Shown piece after piece: positions 7,924 through 16,196 of a DNA stretch of 35,665 bases (positions are counted from its first letter, which is position 1; each line of letters begins with the position of its first letter). Under the pieces are notes generated by a model that worked only from the letters and a program-made list of their open reading frames with translations, was not told where the DNA came from and ran no database searches. A program made the position numbers and the translations under genes. Origin of the DNA: Bacteroidaceae bacterium (GTDB taxonomy: Bacteria > Bacteroidota > Bacteroidia > Bacteroidales > Bacteroidaceae); the NCBI GenBank assembly GCA_017469685.1, contig JAFUFW010000011.1, forward strand, positions 1 through 35,665, read 5' to 3'.

Positions 7924-7962
7924 AAATCACCCCCGAGGCCATAAGGCTTCGGGGGTGATTTT
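7923..7962. terminator. Bidirectional terminator between patatin gene and mutB
   Basis: AAAATCACCCCCGAGGCC (7923-7940) pairs with GGCTTCGGGGGTGATTTT (7945-7962) over 18 positions with a single G-U pair and a 4-nt loop. The arms carry A and T runs on both sides, so it can terminate the patatin operon on the plus strand and mutB on the minus strand. Confidence 0.85.
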
Positions 7963-8007
7963 GTGTATTGGGATGCGCATGACATGTGCGCATGTATTAG
8001 CAAAGAA

Positions 8008-10173
8008 CTATTCTTTACCGAGCAAGAGCTTCATCATCTCGCAGGCAGCCTTGGCCACGGAGGTACCGGGGCCGAAGACGGCAGCTACGCCAGCCTTGTA
8101 GAGGAAGTCGTAGTCCTGGGCGGGGATGACACCGCCGGCAATGACCATGATGTCCTCGCGGCCGAGCTTCTTCAGCTCTTCTATGAGCTGCGGGATGAGG
8201 GTCTTGTGACCTGCTGCCAAGGAGCTGGCGCCGACGATGTTGACGTCGTTCTCCACAGCCTCGCGGGCTGCCTCGGCGGGCGTCTGGAACAGCGGGCCCA
8301 TATCAACGTCGAAGCCGCAGTCGGCATAACCGGTGGCAACGACTTTAGCACCGCGGTCGTGACCGTCCTGACCCATCTTGGCAACCATGATACGAGGACG
8401 ACGGCCCTCCTGCTTTGCGAACTCTTCTGTGAGACGGCAGGCTTCCTCGAAGTCGCTGTCATTCTTGCTTTCTGAACTATACACGCCTGAAATGGTTCTG
8501 ATTACTGCTTTGTAACGGCCCACGACGGCTTCGCAGGCATCACTGATCTCGCCGAGCGTTGCGCGGTGACCGGCGGCGGTGACGGCGAGGTCGAGGAGGT
8601 TGTGCTCCGAACGCTTGCCATCGGCGAACTCCTGCACGCAGGCGGTGATGGCTTCGAGGTCCTTCTTCACCTGCTCGTTGTCGCGCTTGGCACGGAGTTC
8701 CTTCAAGGACTCCTCCTGCTGGAGGCGCACAGCGGTGTTGTCAATCTCGAGGATGTCGATGGGATCCTCGTGCTCGAGGCGGTACTTGTTCACGCCGACG
8801 ATGGTCTGAACGCCGCTGTCGATGCGAGCCTGGGTGCGGGCTGCAGCCTCTTCGATACGCATCTTGGGCAGACCTGTCTCGATGGCCTTGGCCATACCGC
8901 CCAGTTTCTCGATTTCCTGGATGTGCTCCCAAGCCTTCAGGTACAGCTCCTGCGTCAGCTTCTCGACATAGTAGGAGCCTGCCCACGGGTCGATGTGCTT
9001 GCACACCTGCGTCTCGTTCTGGATGTAAATCTGAGTGTTACGGGCGATACGTGCGCTGAAGTCGGTGGGAAGGGCGATGGCCTCGTCGAGGGCGTTGGTG
9101 TGGAGCGACTGTGTGTGACCCAGCACGGCAGCCATAGCCTCGATGCAGGTGCGGCCGACATTGTTGAAGGGATCCTGCTCGGTGAGCGACCAACCGGAAG
9201 TCTGGGAGTGGGTGCGCAGAGCCATGGATTTGGGGTTCTTAGCGCCGAAGCTCTTCACGATCTTGGCCCAGAGCAGACGGCCGGCACGCATCTTAGCGAT
9301 TTCCATGAAGTGGTTGACGCCGATGGCCCAGAAGAAGGAGAGGCGGGGTGCGAAGGCATCCACGTCGATGCCAGCGTTGATACCAGCGCGGAGGTAGTCC
9401 ATACCGTCGGCCAGCGTGTAGGCCAGCTCGATGTCGGCGGTGGCACCTGCTTCCTGCATGTGGTAGCCTGAGATGGAGATACTGTTGAACTTAGGCATCT
9501 TCTGCGAAGTATACTCGAAGATGTCGGCGATGATCTTCATGGAGAAGGCGGGCGGGTAGATGTAGGTGTTGCGCACCATGAACTCCTTGAGGATGTCGTT
9601 CTGGATGGTTCCGGCCATCTCCTCGAGCTTGGCCCCCTGTTCCAGACCTGCGTTGATGTAGAAGGCGAGCACGGGGAGCACGCCGCCGTTCATGGTCATG
9701 GAGACGGACATCTTGTTCAAGGGGATGCCTGCGAAGAGGACCTTCATGTTCTCGAGTGAGCAGATGCTCACGCCTGCCTTACCTACATCACCTACAACGC
9801 GGGCGTTGTCGGGGTCGTAGCCACGATGCGTGGGCAGGTCAAAGGCCACTGAGAGGCCTTTCTGTCCGCTGGCGAGGTTACGACGATAGAAAGCGTTGGA
9901 CTCTTCGGCGGTGGAGAAGCCGGCATACTGACGGATGGTCCACGGGCGGAAGGGGTACATCATCGAGTACGGGCCGCGGAGGAAGGGAGGAATACCAGCG
10001 GCAAAGTCCAGGTGCTCCATGCCTTCGAGGTCTTCCTTCGTATAGACGGGCTGGATGTCTATCTGTTCGGGAGTCTTCCAGTTGGCAGTGATGCCGTTCT
10101 CCCGCTGCCAGGCCTGGCCGTTCTTGGCCTCAATCCCGGCAAAAATATCGATGTTGGAAAAATTAGGTCTCAT
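8008..10173 (-). CDS. mutB: Methylmalonyl-CoA mutase, large (catalytic) subunit
   Basis: This 721-residue protein is the adenosylcobalamin-dependent subunit that interconverts succinyl-CoA and methylmalonyl-CoA. The N-terminal TIM barrel begins with the typical region [23 protein letters not shown] and contains [22 protein letters not shown]. The C-terminal cobalamin-binding domain (about 590-721) has DGHDRG at residues 603-608, with His605 as the lower axial cobalt ligand, followed by GASSLAAGH and IAGGVIP. The length matches the family. It is encoded downstream of mutA on the same strand, but 500 bp away because a four-helix-bundle gene lies between. In anaerobic Bacteroidota it acts in the direction of propionate formation. 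Confidence 0.97.
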   Translation of the reverse strand: MRPNFSNIDIFAGIEAKNGQAWQRENGITANWKTPEQIDIQPVYTKEDLEGMEHLDFAAGIPPFLRGPYSMMYPFRPWTIRQYAGFSTAEESNAFYRRNLASGQKGLSVAFDLPTHRGYDPDNARVVGDVGKAGVSICSLENMKVLFAGIPLNKMSVSMTMNGGVLPVLAFYINAGLEQGAKLEEMAGTIQNDILKEFMVRNTYIYPPAFSMKIIADIFEYTSQKMPKFNSISISGYHMQEAGATADIELAYTLADGMDYLRAGINAGIDVDAFAPRLSFFWAIGVNHFMEIAKMRAGRLLWAKIVKSFGAKNPKSMALRTHSQTSGWSLTEQDPFNNVGRTCIEAMAAVLGHTQSLHTNALDEAIALPTDFSARIARNTQIYIQNETQVCKHIDPWAGSYYVEKLTQELYLKAWEHIQEIEKLGGMAKAIETGLPKMRIEEAAARTQARIDSGVQTIVGVNKYRLEHEDPIDILEIDNTAVRLQQEESLKELRAKRDNEQVKKDLEAITACVQEFADGKRSEHNLLDLAVTAAGHRATLGEISDACEAVVGRYKAVIRTISGVYSSESKNDSDFEEACRLTEEFAKQEGRRPRIMVAKMGQDGHDRGAKVVATGYADCGFDVDMGPLFQTPAEAAREAVENDVNIVGASSLAAGHKTLIPQLIEELKKLGREDIMVIAGGVIPAQDYDFLYKAGVAAVFGPGTSVAKAACEMMKLLLGKE

Positions 10174-10231
10174 TTTTATTTACGATTTAGCCATTTACGA
10201 TTTACAATTTATTTACTATGGAACAATTTAA
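10174..10231. repeat. AT-rich repeat on the mutB side of the four-helix-bundle gene
   Basis: The sequence consists of repeated ATTTACGATTTA-like units (TTTACGATTTAGCC, TTTACGATTTACAATTTATTTAC). The gap on the other side of the small gene (10619-10673) holds the same motifs in inverted orientation. Confidence 0.55.
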
Positions 10232-10618
10232 TTATTTACGTCTAACCTCCTCGTCGGCCTTCATTCGGGCTTTAGTGGTAGTAATGGTCTTTACAATGAT
10301 GCTCAAGAGTTCTTTGCTCTCTTGGAAGAGTGGCTGAATACGATTGGCCTCTATCAGCTGACTTCTCATGATGATGTCAAGCCAGTGGTTCGTTTCATCT
10401 AATTCTTCTTCTACCATCTTAAGCTTGTTGACGAAGTCTTTGTCGGATTTAGCCAAACAAGCTGCGCGATAGTTGGCAGACGGAGACGTACCTGAGCGCA
10501 CAATCTGACGAGCAATAGCGTTGCCTGAAATGGTTGGTGGCATAGCATCCACCATTTTAACAATTCTAACAGCAAAGATGGTCAGACGTTCGCGCAAGTC
10601 CTCTTTGGTCATGCCCAT
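10232..10618 (-). CDS. Four-helix-bundle protein (23S rRNA intervening-sequence protein family)
   Basis: This 128-residue protein is almost entirely predicted helix, with the family signatures SGNAIARQIVRSGTSPSANYRAAC and KSDKDFVNKLKMVEEELDETNHWL. The family was first found in insertions within bacterial 23S rRNA genes and is related to the Avd accessory proteins of diversity-generating retroelements. In Bacteroidota it also occurs as stand-alone genes of unknown function, and that is the case here, since no reverse transcriptase or rRNA gene is nearby. ATG 10612 is an alternative start two codons in. It sits between mutA and mutB on the same strand, flanked on both sides by AT-rich inverted repeats, which suggests later insertion into the mutase operon. 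A function in propionate metabolism is not expected. Confidence 0.88.
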   Translation of the reverse strand: MGMTKEDLRERLTIFAVRIVKMVDAMPPTISGNAIARQIVRSGTSPSANYRAACLAKSDKDFVNKLKMVEEELDETNHWLDIIMRSQLIEANRIQPLFQESKELLSIIVKTITTTKARMKADEEVRRK

Positions 10619-10673
10619 TGTAAATGATTTAAATTGTACATAAATTGTACATTGTAAATCGTTAAATTGTAAA
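10619..10673. repeat. AT-rich repeat on the mutA side of the four-helix-bundle gene
   Basis: The segment contains TGTAAATGATTTAAATTGTA, ATTGTACATTGTAAATCG and TTAAATTGTAAATTAA. These are the inverted counterparts of the CGATTTACAATTTATTTAC motifs at 10174-10231. Together the two segments bracket the small gene like terminal inverted repeats. Confidence 0.55.
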
Positions 10674-12542
10674 TTAAACGTTTAGTTTCTTATTGAGTTC
10701 CTTCAGCGTCTTGAGCTGATCTACGCGGACGTGGATGAAGTTCTCGATGCCGGCAGCCTTGAGGTCCTCAGAGCAGGCAGGAGCACCTGCGATGATGAAG
10801 ATGGCCTTGGGGTCGGCAGCCTTGAGGGCTTCGAAAGCGGGAACGCCGTAGTCGGCATACTCGTCGTCGCTGGAGCAGAGCACCACGATGTCGGCACCGG
10901 CCTTGACAGCAGCCTGCACGCCCTCTTCCACTGTCGGGAAGCCGAGGTTGTCGACTACCTTGTAGCCAGCAGCAGCGAGGAAGTTGCAAGAGAACTGAGC
11001 GCGGGCCTGGCGCATGGCGAGGTTGCCGATGGTGAGCATGAAGGCCACGGGCTGCTTGGCAGCCTTCTCGGTGGTGAGGCGCAGGGTCTCGAAGTCCGAG
11101 GCGAGGCGGCTGGTCTTCAATGCGGGGATTTCGCTTTCCTCAGCAGCCTCGTGGCAGCAGTGTCCACAAGCAGCAGCCAGGGGCTCCTTGCCTTCGCTCT
11201 TCTCGGTGAAGTTGGGGAACTGGTTGGTGCCGAGGAGGAACTCCTTGCGCTTGCCTACGTTGGCGTGGCGTGCAGCATCGGTGTCGTTGATGGCTTTCTG
11301 GATGGTGCCGGCCTTGGCGGCAGCGAGGAAACCACCTTCTTCCTCAACAGCGAGGAACAACTTCCAAGCCTGCTGGGCGATGGCTACGGTCAGTTCTTCC
11401 ACGAAGTAGCTGCCGCCGCTGACGTCCACGAGTTTGTCGAAGTGGCACTCTTCCTTCAGCAGCAGCTGCTGGTTGCGGGCGATGCGCTCGGCGAACTCAG
11501 TGGGCTGCTCGTAGGGCACGTCGAAGGGCGTGACCACGATGGAGTCGACGTTGGCGATGGCAGCAGACATCGTCTCGGTCTGCGTGCGCAGCATGTTGAC
11601 ATAGCTGTCGAAGAGTGTGAGGTTGTAGGAACTGGTGGTGGCGTTGACGCGCATCTTGGCAGCCTCCTTATCGGCGGTGTACTGCTTCACGATCTCTGCC
11701 CAAAGCATACGGGCAGCACGGAACTTGGCAATCTCCATGAAGTAGACGCCGCTGATGCCGAAGTTGAACTTGATGCGACGGGCAGCCTCCTCAGCGGGAA
11801 CGCCAGCCTCTACGAGCTCGTCAAGATACTCACCACCCCAAGCAAGGGCGTAGCCAAGCTCTTGATACACAAAAGCACCGGCGTTATTGAGCAGGTCTAC
11901 GTTGACATTGATGCAACGGTACTGCGGCAACTGAGCCAGTGCTTCTACGAGGGGCTTTGCGAACTGGAGTACGGGAGTGGTGTCCTTGCCCTTCTTCAGC
12001 ATCTTCGAGATGGGGTCGAAGTTGATGCTGCCTTCGAGCTTCGAGAGGTCGTAGCCCTTCTCTGTGAAGTAAGCCACGAGGGCTTCGGCCAGCTCCACGC
12101 AATGACGCTGACAGGTGCAGAAGTTCAGCTCCACAATGTCTGCGTAGATGCCATCGAGCAGGACAGCGAGGTTTTCCTTCGTGCACTGGTCGCCAGGCAC
12201 GCGGAAGCAGAGGCTGTTGACACCCTTGTTCAAGATGTCCAGCGCCTTAGCGTTTGCAGCCTTGGCGTCGGCTGCATCGATGTTCTGACGGACGAACCAC
12301 TGGTTGTTGTCCTTCTTGTTGCCCCTGACGTAAGGGAATTCGCCCGGCAGGGCATTGACGGTGGCCAGCTGGTCGACGTCTTCCTTACGGTAGAAGGGTT
12401 GCATGGAGAAACCTTCGTTGGTTCGCCATACCATTTTCTTCTCGTAGTCAGCGCCCTTGAGGTCGACCTCAATCTTGTCGCGCCATTCCTGGCGTGTCGG
12501 GGCGGTGAAGTCCGCGAAGAGTCTTTCTTTACTATCTGCCAT
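10674..12542 (-). CDS. mutA: Methylmalonyl-CoA mutase, small subunit
   Basis: This 622-residue protein is homologous to the catalytic subunit but shorter and degenerate, as in heterodimeric mutases. The barrel domain contains INVNVDLLNNAGAFVYQELGYALAWGGEYL and FNFGISGVYFMEIAKFRAARMLWAEI. The C-terminal domain keeps a cobalamin-binding fold (FMLTIGNLAMRQARAQFSCNFLAAAG) but lacks the DxHxxG cobalt-ligand motif, which fits a structural role. An unusual Cys/His cluster, CGHCCH (residues 459-464), lies in the linker between the two domains. It has its own promoter at 12598-12629 and is transcribed ahead of the four-helix-bundle gene and mutB. The product partners MutB. Confidence 0.96.
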   Translation of the reverse strand: MADSKERLFADFTAPTRQEWRDKIEVDLKGADYEKKMVWRTNEGFSMQPFYRKEDVDQLATVNALPGEFPYVRGNKKDNNQWFVRQNIDAADAKAANAKALDILNKGVNSLCFRVPGDQCTKENLAVLLDGIYADIVELNFCTCQRHCVELAEALVAYFTEKGYDLSKLEGSINFDPISKMLKKGKDTTPVLQFAKPLVEALAQLPQYRCINVNVDLLNNAGAFVYQELGYALAWGGEYLDELVEAGVPAEEAARRIKFNFGISGVYFMEIAKFRAARMLWAEIVKQYTADKEAAKMRVNATTSSYNLTLFDSYVNMLRTQTETMSAAIANVDSIVVTPFDVPYEQPTEFAERIARNQQLLLKEECHFDKLVDVSGGSYFVEELTVAIAQQAWKLFLAVEEEGGFLAAAKAGTIQKAINDTDAARHANVGKRKEFLLGTNQFPNFTEKSEGKEPLAAACGHCCHEAAEESEIPALKTSRLASDFETLRLTTEKAAKQPVAFMLTIGNLAMRQARAQFSCNFLAAAGYKVVDNLGFPTVEEGVQAAVKAGADIVVLCSSDDEYADYGVPAFEALKAADPKAIFIIAGAPACSEDLKAAGIENFIHVRVDQLKTLKELNKKLNV

Positions 12543-12547
12543 AGAAA

Positions 12548-12580
12548 GTTTAAGGTTTAAAAGTTGAATGTTTAAGGTTT
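12548..12580. repeat. Short tandem repeat in the mutA leader
   Basis: GTTTAAGGTTT occurs at 12548-12558 and again at 12570-12580, a 22-bp period. It lies between the mutA start codon and its -7 box, so it would be transcribed as the 5' leader. Similar AT-rich direct repeats are frequent between Bacteroidales genes. Confidence 0.5.
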
Positions 12581-12597
12581 TTCGTTATAAAAGCGGT

Positions 12598-12629
12598 CAA
12601 AGTTAGTAAAGTTTGCTTGAGCGGCCAAA
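12598..12629 (-). promoter_or_regulatory. Promoter of the mutA operon
   Basis: Read on the minus strand, TTTG (12626-12629) and TAACTTTG (12598-12605) are 20 bp apart, an exact Bacteroidota -33/-7 pair. The predicted leader is about 50 nt, too short for a cobalamin riboswitch, and none is seen. Confidence 0.75.
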
Positions 12630-12750
12630 TTTGCAGGCAAAAATCACGTTAAACATATATATTATTGTTTGCGCGCGCGTACTGAAAGGTTTTTTCCGCA
12701 AGAAACGATAAAAAAATATCGGTTAAAGACATGCTTTTGCAAAAGATGAC

Positions 12751-12758
12751 TACCTTTG
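12751..12758 (+). promoter_or_regulatory. -7 box directly before cysQ
   Basis: TACCTTTG fits TAnnTTTG and ends only 4 bp before the cysQ ATG at 12763. Transcription would begin at or within a few bases of the start codon, implying a leaderless or nearly leaderless mRNA. A TTTG at 12736-12739 is too close (11 bp) to be a normal -33 box. Confidence 0.55.
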
Positions 12759-12762
12759 CATT

Positions 12763-13536
12763 ATGGAAAGAAAAGAAGAATTACTGCAAATAGCAATCTC
12801 TGCAGCTTTAGAGGCTGGCCGAGATATCATGAACATCTATGATGATCCCAAGGCTGATTTTGGCATAGAGCGTAAGGCCGACAATTCGCCTCTGACACGT
12901 GCCGACAAGGCTGCTCATGCGCGCATAATGACGTTTCTTGAGCCCACAGGCATTCCAGTGCTGAGTGAGGAGGGAGCACATCTGCCCTACTCTATCCGCC
13001 GTTCGTGGCAACGCCTATGGATAGTTGACCCGCTTGACGGGACAAAGGAGTTCATCAAGCGCAATGGAGAGTTCACGGTGAACATAGCCCTCGCGGAGAA
13101 CGGCTCGCCAGTCATGGGCGTGATTTATGTGCCGGTGAAGCAACAGCTTTATTACGGCAGCATAGGCGAAGGGGCTTATAAGGAAGAGCTCGGACAAAGA
13201 GTGACCTTACCATTGAAGAGCGATACGGAAAGGACCTTTACCGTCGTAGCTTCACGCAGTCACCTCAGCAAAGAGACTGCCGACTACATCGACCTCCTGC
13301 GCCGCGACCATCCTGACTTGCAGCTCGCAAGCAGCGGTTCCAGCCTAAAAATCTGCTTGGTGGCAGAAGGCAAAGCCGACGTCTACCCCCGTCATGCCCC
13401 CACAATGGAGTGGGACACTGCAGCAGGCGACGCCATAGCCCGTGCTGCCCGACGTGAGGTGGTGGATGCACTCACGGGCGAACCTCTACGCTATAATAAA
13501 GAAGACCTGCATAACCCGTGGTTTATCGTGCGCTGA
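12763..13536 (+). CDS. cysQ: 3'(2'),5'-bisphosphate nucleotidase
   Basis: This 257-residue inositol-monophosphatase-superfamily enzyme of the CysQ type removes phosphate from 3'-phosphoadenosine 5'-phosphate, the by-product of sulfate assimilation and sulfotransfer. The metal-binding motifs are all present: LSEEG with Glu70, DPLDGTKEF at residues 89-97, and WDTAAGD at 217-223. KADNSPLTRADKAAH near residue 40 is typical of CysQ rather than of plain inositol phosphatases. Length is normal. It stands alone between the divergent mutA and the convergent mmdB, with a -7 box almost touching its start codon. Confidence 0.92.
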   Translation: MERKEELLQIAISAALEAGRDIMNIYDDPKADFGIERKADNSPLTRADKAAHARIMTFLEPTGIPVLSEEGAHLPYSIRRSWQRLWIVDPLDGTKEFIKRNGEFTVNIALAENGSPVMGVIYVPVKQQLYYGSIGEGAYKEELGQRVTLPLKSDTERTFTVVASRSHLSKETADYIDLLRRDHPDLQLASSGSSLKICLVAEGKADVYPRHAPTMEWDTAAGDAIARAARREVVDALTGEPLRYNKEDLHNPWFIVR

Positions 13537-13583
13537 GGAGGAAGCTACAGCGAAGTATCACCACCTTAGCTCAACAAATATCT

Positions 13584-13674
13584 AAAACTACGGATTATAC
13601 AGATTTTACGGTTCATGTCCTCTTTCTATCCACAGGACATGAACCGTAAAATCTGTATAATCCGTAGTTTTTTT
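13584..13674. terminator. Perfect 38-bp inverted repeat between convergent cysQ and mmdB
   Basis: The arm 13584-13621 is the exact reverse complement of 13634-13671, with a 12-nt loop (CTTTCTATCCAC). The arms begin with AAAACTACGG and end with CCGTAGTTTT, so an A/T tract flanks the stem in both directions and it can serve as a bidirectional terminator. It is much longer than termination requires. It includes ATACAGATTTTACGG, which resembles the ACAGATT repeats at 787-1069 and 34621-34751. Confidence 0.8.
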
Positions 13675-13678
13675 ATCC

Positions 13679-14962
13679 TTAGCCGAGGAAGCTGAGCAAG
13701 ATGCCGGCAGCGACGGCTGAACCGATGACACCGGCCACGTTCGGACCCATGGCGTGCATGAGCAGGAAGTTGCGCGGGTCGGCCTTGGCACCCTCGACCT
13801 GTGAGACGCGGGCGGCCATGGGCACGGCGCTGACACCGGCGGAGCCAATGAGCGGGTTGATCTTCTCCTTCAGGAACATATTCATGAACTTGGCCAGCAG
13901 GACGCCACCTGCGGTACCTACGCCGAAGGCGACGATGCCCACGCAGAGGATCGAGATAGTGCGGAAGTTCAGGAAGGCCTCTGCCGTAGCAGTGGCACCG
14001 ACGGTTGTTCCGAGGAAGATAACGACGATGTTGTTCAGCTCGTTCTGTGCGGTCTTGGAGAGACGCTCCACAACGCCGCTCTCCTTCATGAGGTTACCCA
14101 GCATGAGGCAACCGATGAGCGTTGCAGCACTCGGGAGTATGAGGCTGACAACGATGGCCACGACGATGGGGAAGATAATCTTCTCCTTCTTCGAGACGGA
14201 GCGAAGCTGCGACATGCGGATCTTACGCTCCTTCTCGGTGGTCAGGGCACGCATGATGGGCGGCTGGATGACGGGCACGAGGGCCATGTACGAGTAGGCT
14301 GCCACGGCAATAGGGCCGAGGAGGTGGGGAGCCAGCTTCGAGGTCAGGAAGATGGCCGTGGGGCCGTCGGCGCCTCCGATGATGCCGATGGAAGCAGCCT
14401 CAGCGGGATTGAAGCCGAAGAAGTCCATCTGCGTGACGAGGAACGTGGCAAAGATGCCGAGCTGGGCGGCAGCGCCGAGCAGCAGGCTCTTCGGGTTGGC
14501 GATGAGGGGACCGAAGTCCGTCATGGCGCCTACGCCGAGGAAGATAAGGCAGGGATAGACGCCCGCCTTGACGCCGATGTAAAGCACATCGAGCAAACCA
14601 CCTTCAGCCATCACATGGCGGTAGCTGTGGAAGTAAGGGCTGTCGGGATTCAGGAACTCATCGTTCCACATGGAAGTGTGGAAGAGTCCAGCGTCGGGGA
14701 TGTTCGAGAGGAGCATACCGAAGGCGATGGGCAGCAGGAGCAGCGGCTCGTACTCCTTCTTGATAGCAAGGTAGAGCAACAGACAGGCGATGCAGATCAT
14801 CACGGCATTCTTCCATCCTTCGCCGACGAAGAAGCTGGTGAAGCCCATATCGTTCCAGAACTTGGTCATGGCGGTACCGAAAGAAAAGTCCTGGGCAGAG
14901 ACCAGCGCTGGTATCATCAGCATCACTGCCAACACACCAAAATACTTGAGATATTGTTTCAT
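13679..14962 (-). CDS. mmdB: Sodium-pumping methylmalonyl-CoA decarboxylase, beta subunit
   Basis: This 427-residue polytopic membrane protein of the OadB/MmdB/GcdB family decarboxylates carboxybiotin on the carrier subunit and exports sodium ions. The motif [20 protein letters not shown] holds the conserved Asp (residue 199, equivalent to the essential Asp203 of Klebsiella OadB). [20 protein letters not shown] near the C-terminus is the second conserved region. About ten hydrophobic segments are visible. The frame extends upstream to a TTG at 14974, but the ATG at 14962 ([18 protein letters not shown]) is preferred. It is the last gene of the decarboxylase operon and ends just before the long inverted repeat. 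Confidence 0.95.
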   Translation of the reverse strand: MKQYLKYFGVLAVMLMIPALVSAQDFSFGTAMTKFWNDMGFTSFFVGEGWKNAVMICIACLLLYLAIKKEYEPLLLLPIAFGMLLSNIPDAGLFHTSMWNDEFLNPDSPYFHSYRHVMAEGGLLDVLYIGVKAGVYPCLIFLGVGAMTDFGPLIANPKSLLLGAAAQLGIFATFLVTQMDFFGFNPAEAASIGIIGGADGPTAIFLTSKLAPHLLGPIAVAAYSYMALVPVIQPPIMRALTTEKERKIRMSQLRSVSKKEKIIFPIVVAIVVSLILPSAATLIGCLMLGNLMKESGVVERLSKTAQNELNNIVVIFLGTTVGATATAEAFLNFRTISILCVGIVAFGVGTAGGVLLAKFMNMFLKEKINPLIGSAGVSAVPMAARVSQVEGAKADPRNFLLMHAMGPNVAGVIGSAVAAGILLSFLG

Positions 14963-15008
14963 CGTAATTGTCAATTTGCAATTATGAATTATGAATAGTA
15001 CCTTTCTC

Positions 15009-15725
15009 TCAAGCCATCTCCACCAGTGCCTGACCGCTCTGCACCTGATCGCCTACAGCCACCTTGACAGCTGTAACCTTACCTGCGAACTCGGCGGTGA
15101 TGTTGTTCTCCATCTTCATGGCTTCCATGACGACGACGGTCTCGCCTGCGGCAACGTCCTGACCGACGCTGACGCACACCTGCTTGATGGTGCCGGGCAG
15201 GGGAGCCTCAACGCCCTTGCCACCAGCAGCTGCGGGCGCTGCGGGTGCTGCGGGTGCGGGAGCTGCCTTGGGAGCTTGGGCTGCGGCAGGAGCGTTCTCA
15301 GCCTGAAAGTCAACGAGGACATCGCCCTGGTTGACGCTGGCGCCAACGCTTGTGCGGACTTTCAGTACGGTGCCGTCGGCCTCGGCCGTGATGGCGTTCT
15401 CCATCTTCATGGCTTCCATGGTGATGACCGTGTCGCCCTTCTTCACCTTCTGCCCTTCGCTTACGAGCACCTGCTTGATGGTGCCGGGCAGGGGAGCAGT
15501 GACGCTACCTGCGGCGGCAGGAGCGGCAGCGGGAGCTGCGTGTGAGGCAGCAGCTGCTGGAGCTGCAGCTTGATGTACGACAGGCTTGGCAGCGTGGTGT
15601 GCCATAGCGGGAACTTCGACGGCGTATGTCTTGCCGTTGAGTGTCACGGACAGGACGCCATTGTCATGCTCAGCAACTTGAGCCTCATAGTCCTTGCCGT
15701 CTATTTTAAACTTGAATTCTTTCAT
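15009..15725 (-). CDS. mmdC: Biotin carrier subunit of methylmalonyl-CoA decarboxylase, with two biotinyl domains
   Basis: This 238-residue protein starts with the usual carrier N-terminus ([17 protein letters not shown]). It then has an Ala/Pro/His-rich linker, a biotinyl domain at about 73-142 with EAMKMEN (Lys107), a second Ala/Pro linker, and a second biotinyl domain at about 168-238 with EAMKMEN (Lys204). The two domains share [10 protein letters not shown] and the biotin-acceptor motif. Carriers of this family normally have one domain and are about 120-170 residues long, so this is a tandem duplication. Both lysines should be biotinylated. It lies between the gamma and beta subunit genes and shuttles the carboxyl group from MmdA to MmdB. 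Confidence 0.93.
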   Translation of the reverse strand: MKEFKFKIDGKDYEAQVAEHDNGVLSVTLNGKTYAVEVPAMAHHAAKPVVHQAAAPAAAASHAAPAAAPAAAGSVTAPLPGTIKQVLVSEGQKVKKGDTVITMEAMKMENAITAEADGTVLKVRTSVGASVNQGDVLVDFQAENAPAAAQAPKAAPAPAAPAAPAAAGGKGVEAPLPGTIKQVCVSVGQDVAAGETVVVMEAMKMENNITAEFAGKVTAVKVAVGDQVQSGQALVEMA

Positions 15726-15830
15726 TGTTTGGAGTTATTTGAGGTCTTAAGGTTTTGAGGTCTTGAGGGCACATTCCTTCTAAAAGCGAAGCGCCCCGAA
15801 AACCTCATAATCTTTTGGCCTAATGAATTA

Positions 15831-16184
15831 TTACAGGTGTCTGTTCAGCTCGGCGTGCCAAGCAGTGTGATTGGTGTGGTGAATGGTGAGGATGCCGCTC
15901 TCCTCGTCGTGCTGGTTGCCCATATAGAGGTATATGGCAGTGGCGAGAGCCACTTTCTCAGCATCAGATGCGGAGGCGATATCGGCCTGTTTGGACTTGA
16001 CGTATTCTGCGCCCGTCAGCACCTTTGGCTTGGCAGCGGCTTCGGCTTTCGCCGCTGTTCCCCTTGCCACAGCGCTGAAGATGTAGAGCACGCCCACCAG
16101 CAGGATGAGGATCGCGAAGACCACGCCCACGCTGATGCCTGCCATGCCCCAGGCCAGGCCCCAATCGGTTGATAATAGTATCAT
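15831..16184 (-). CDS. Sodium-pumping decarboxylase gamma subunit (OadG/MmdD family)
   Basis: This 117-residue protein has a single N-terminal membrane helix (about residues 13-41, GMAGISVGVVFAILILLVGV) and an Ala/Lys-rich cytoplasmic part. The family member holds the decarboxylase complex together and in Klebsiella OadG carries a zinc site. Here the C-terminus is rich in His (TIHHTNHTAWHAELNRH, about residues 99-116), which may serve the same purpose. It follows mmdA by 12 bp. The 105-bp gap before mmdC holds two copies of GAGGTCTT (15741-15748 and 15757-15764) and no gene. Sequence conservation in this family is low, so the call relies partly on operon position. Confidence 0.85.
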   Translation of the reverse strand: MILLSTDWGLAWGMAGISVGVVFAILILLVGVLYIFSAVARGTAAKAEAAAKPKVLTGAEYVKSKQADIASASDAEKVALATAIYLYMGNQHDEESGILTIHHTNHTAWHAELNRHL

Positions 16185-16196
16185 AGTGAGTTTGGT

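Noticed and set aside
10232-10618. Accessory protein of a diversity-generating retroelement
   Set aside because: The four-helix-bundle family includes Avd, but there is no reverse transcriptase, template repeat or variable-repeat target nearby.
10731-12560. A 609-codon open frame on the plus strand opposite mutA
   Set aside because: It is the antisense shadow of a conserved GC-rich gene; its composition is Leu/Val/Glu-heavy without domains. The same applies to the plus-strand frames opposite mmdA (16215-17786) and mutB (8566-9471).
12543-12762. Possible cobalamin riboswitch before mutA
   Set aside because: The predicted leader is only about 50 nt and no B12-box-like sequence is seen; the promoter is close to the gene.
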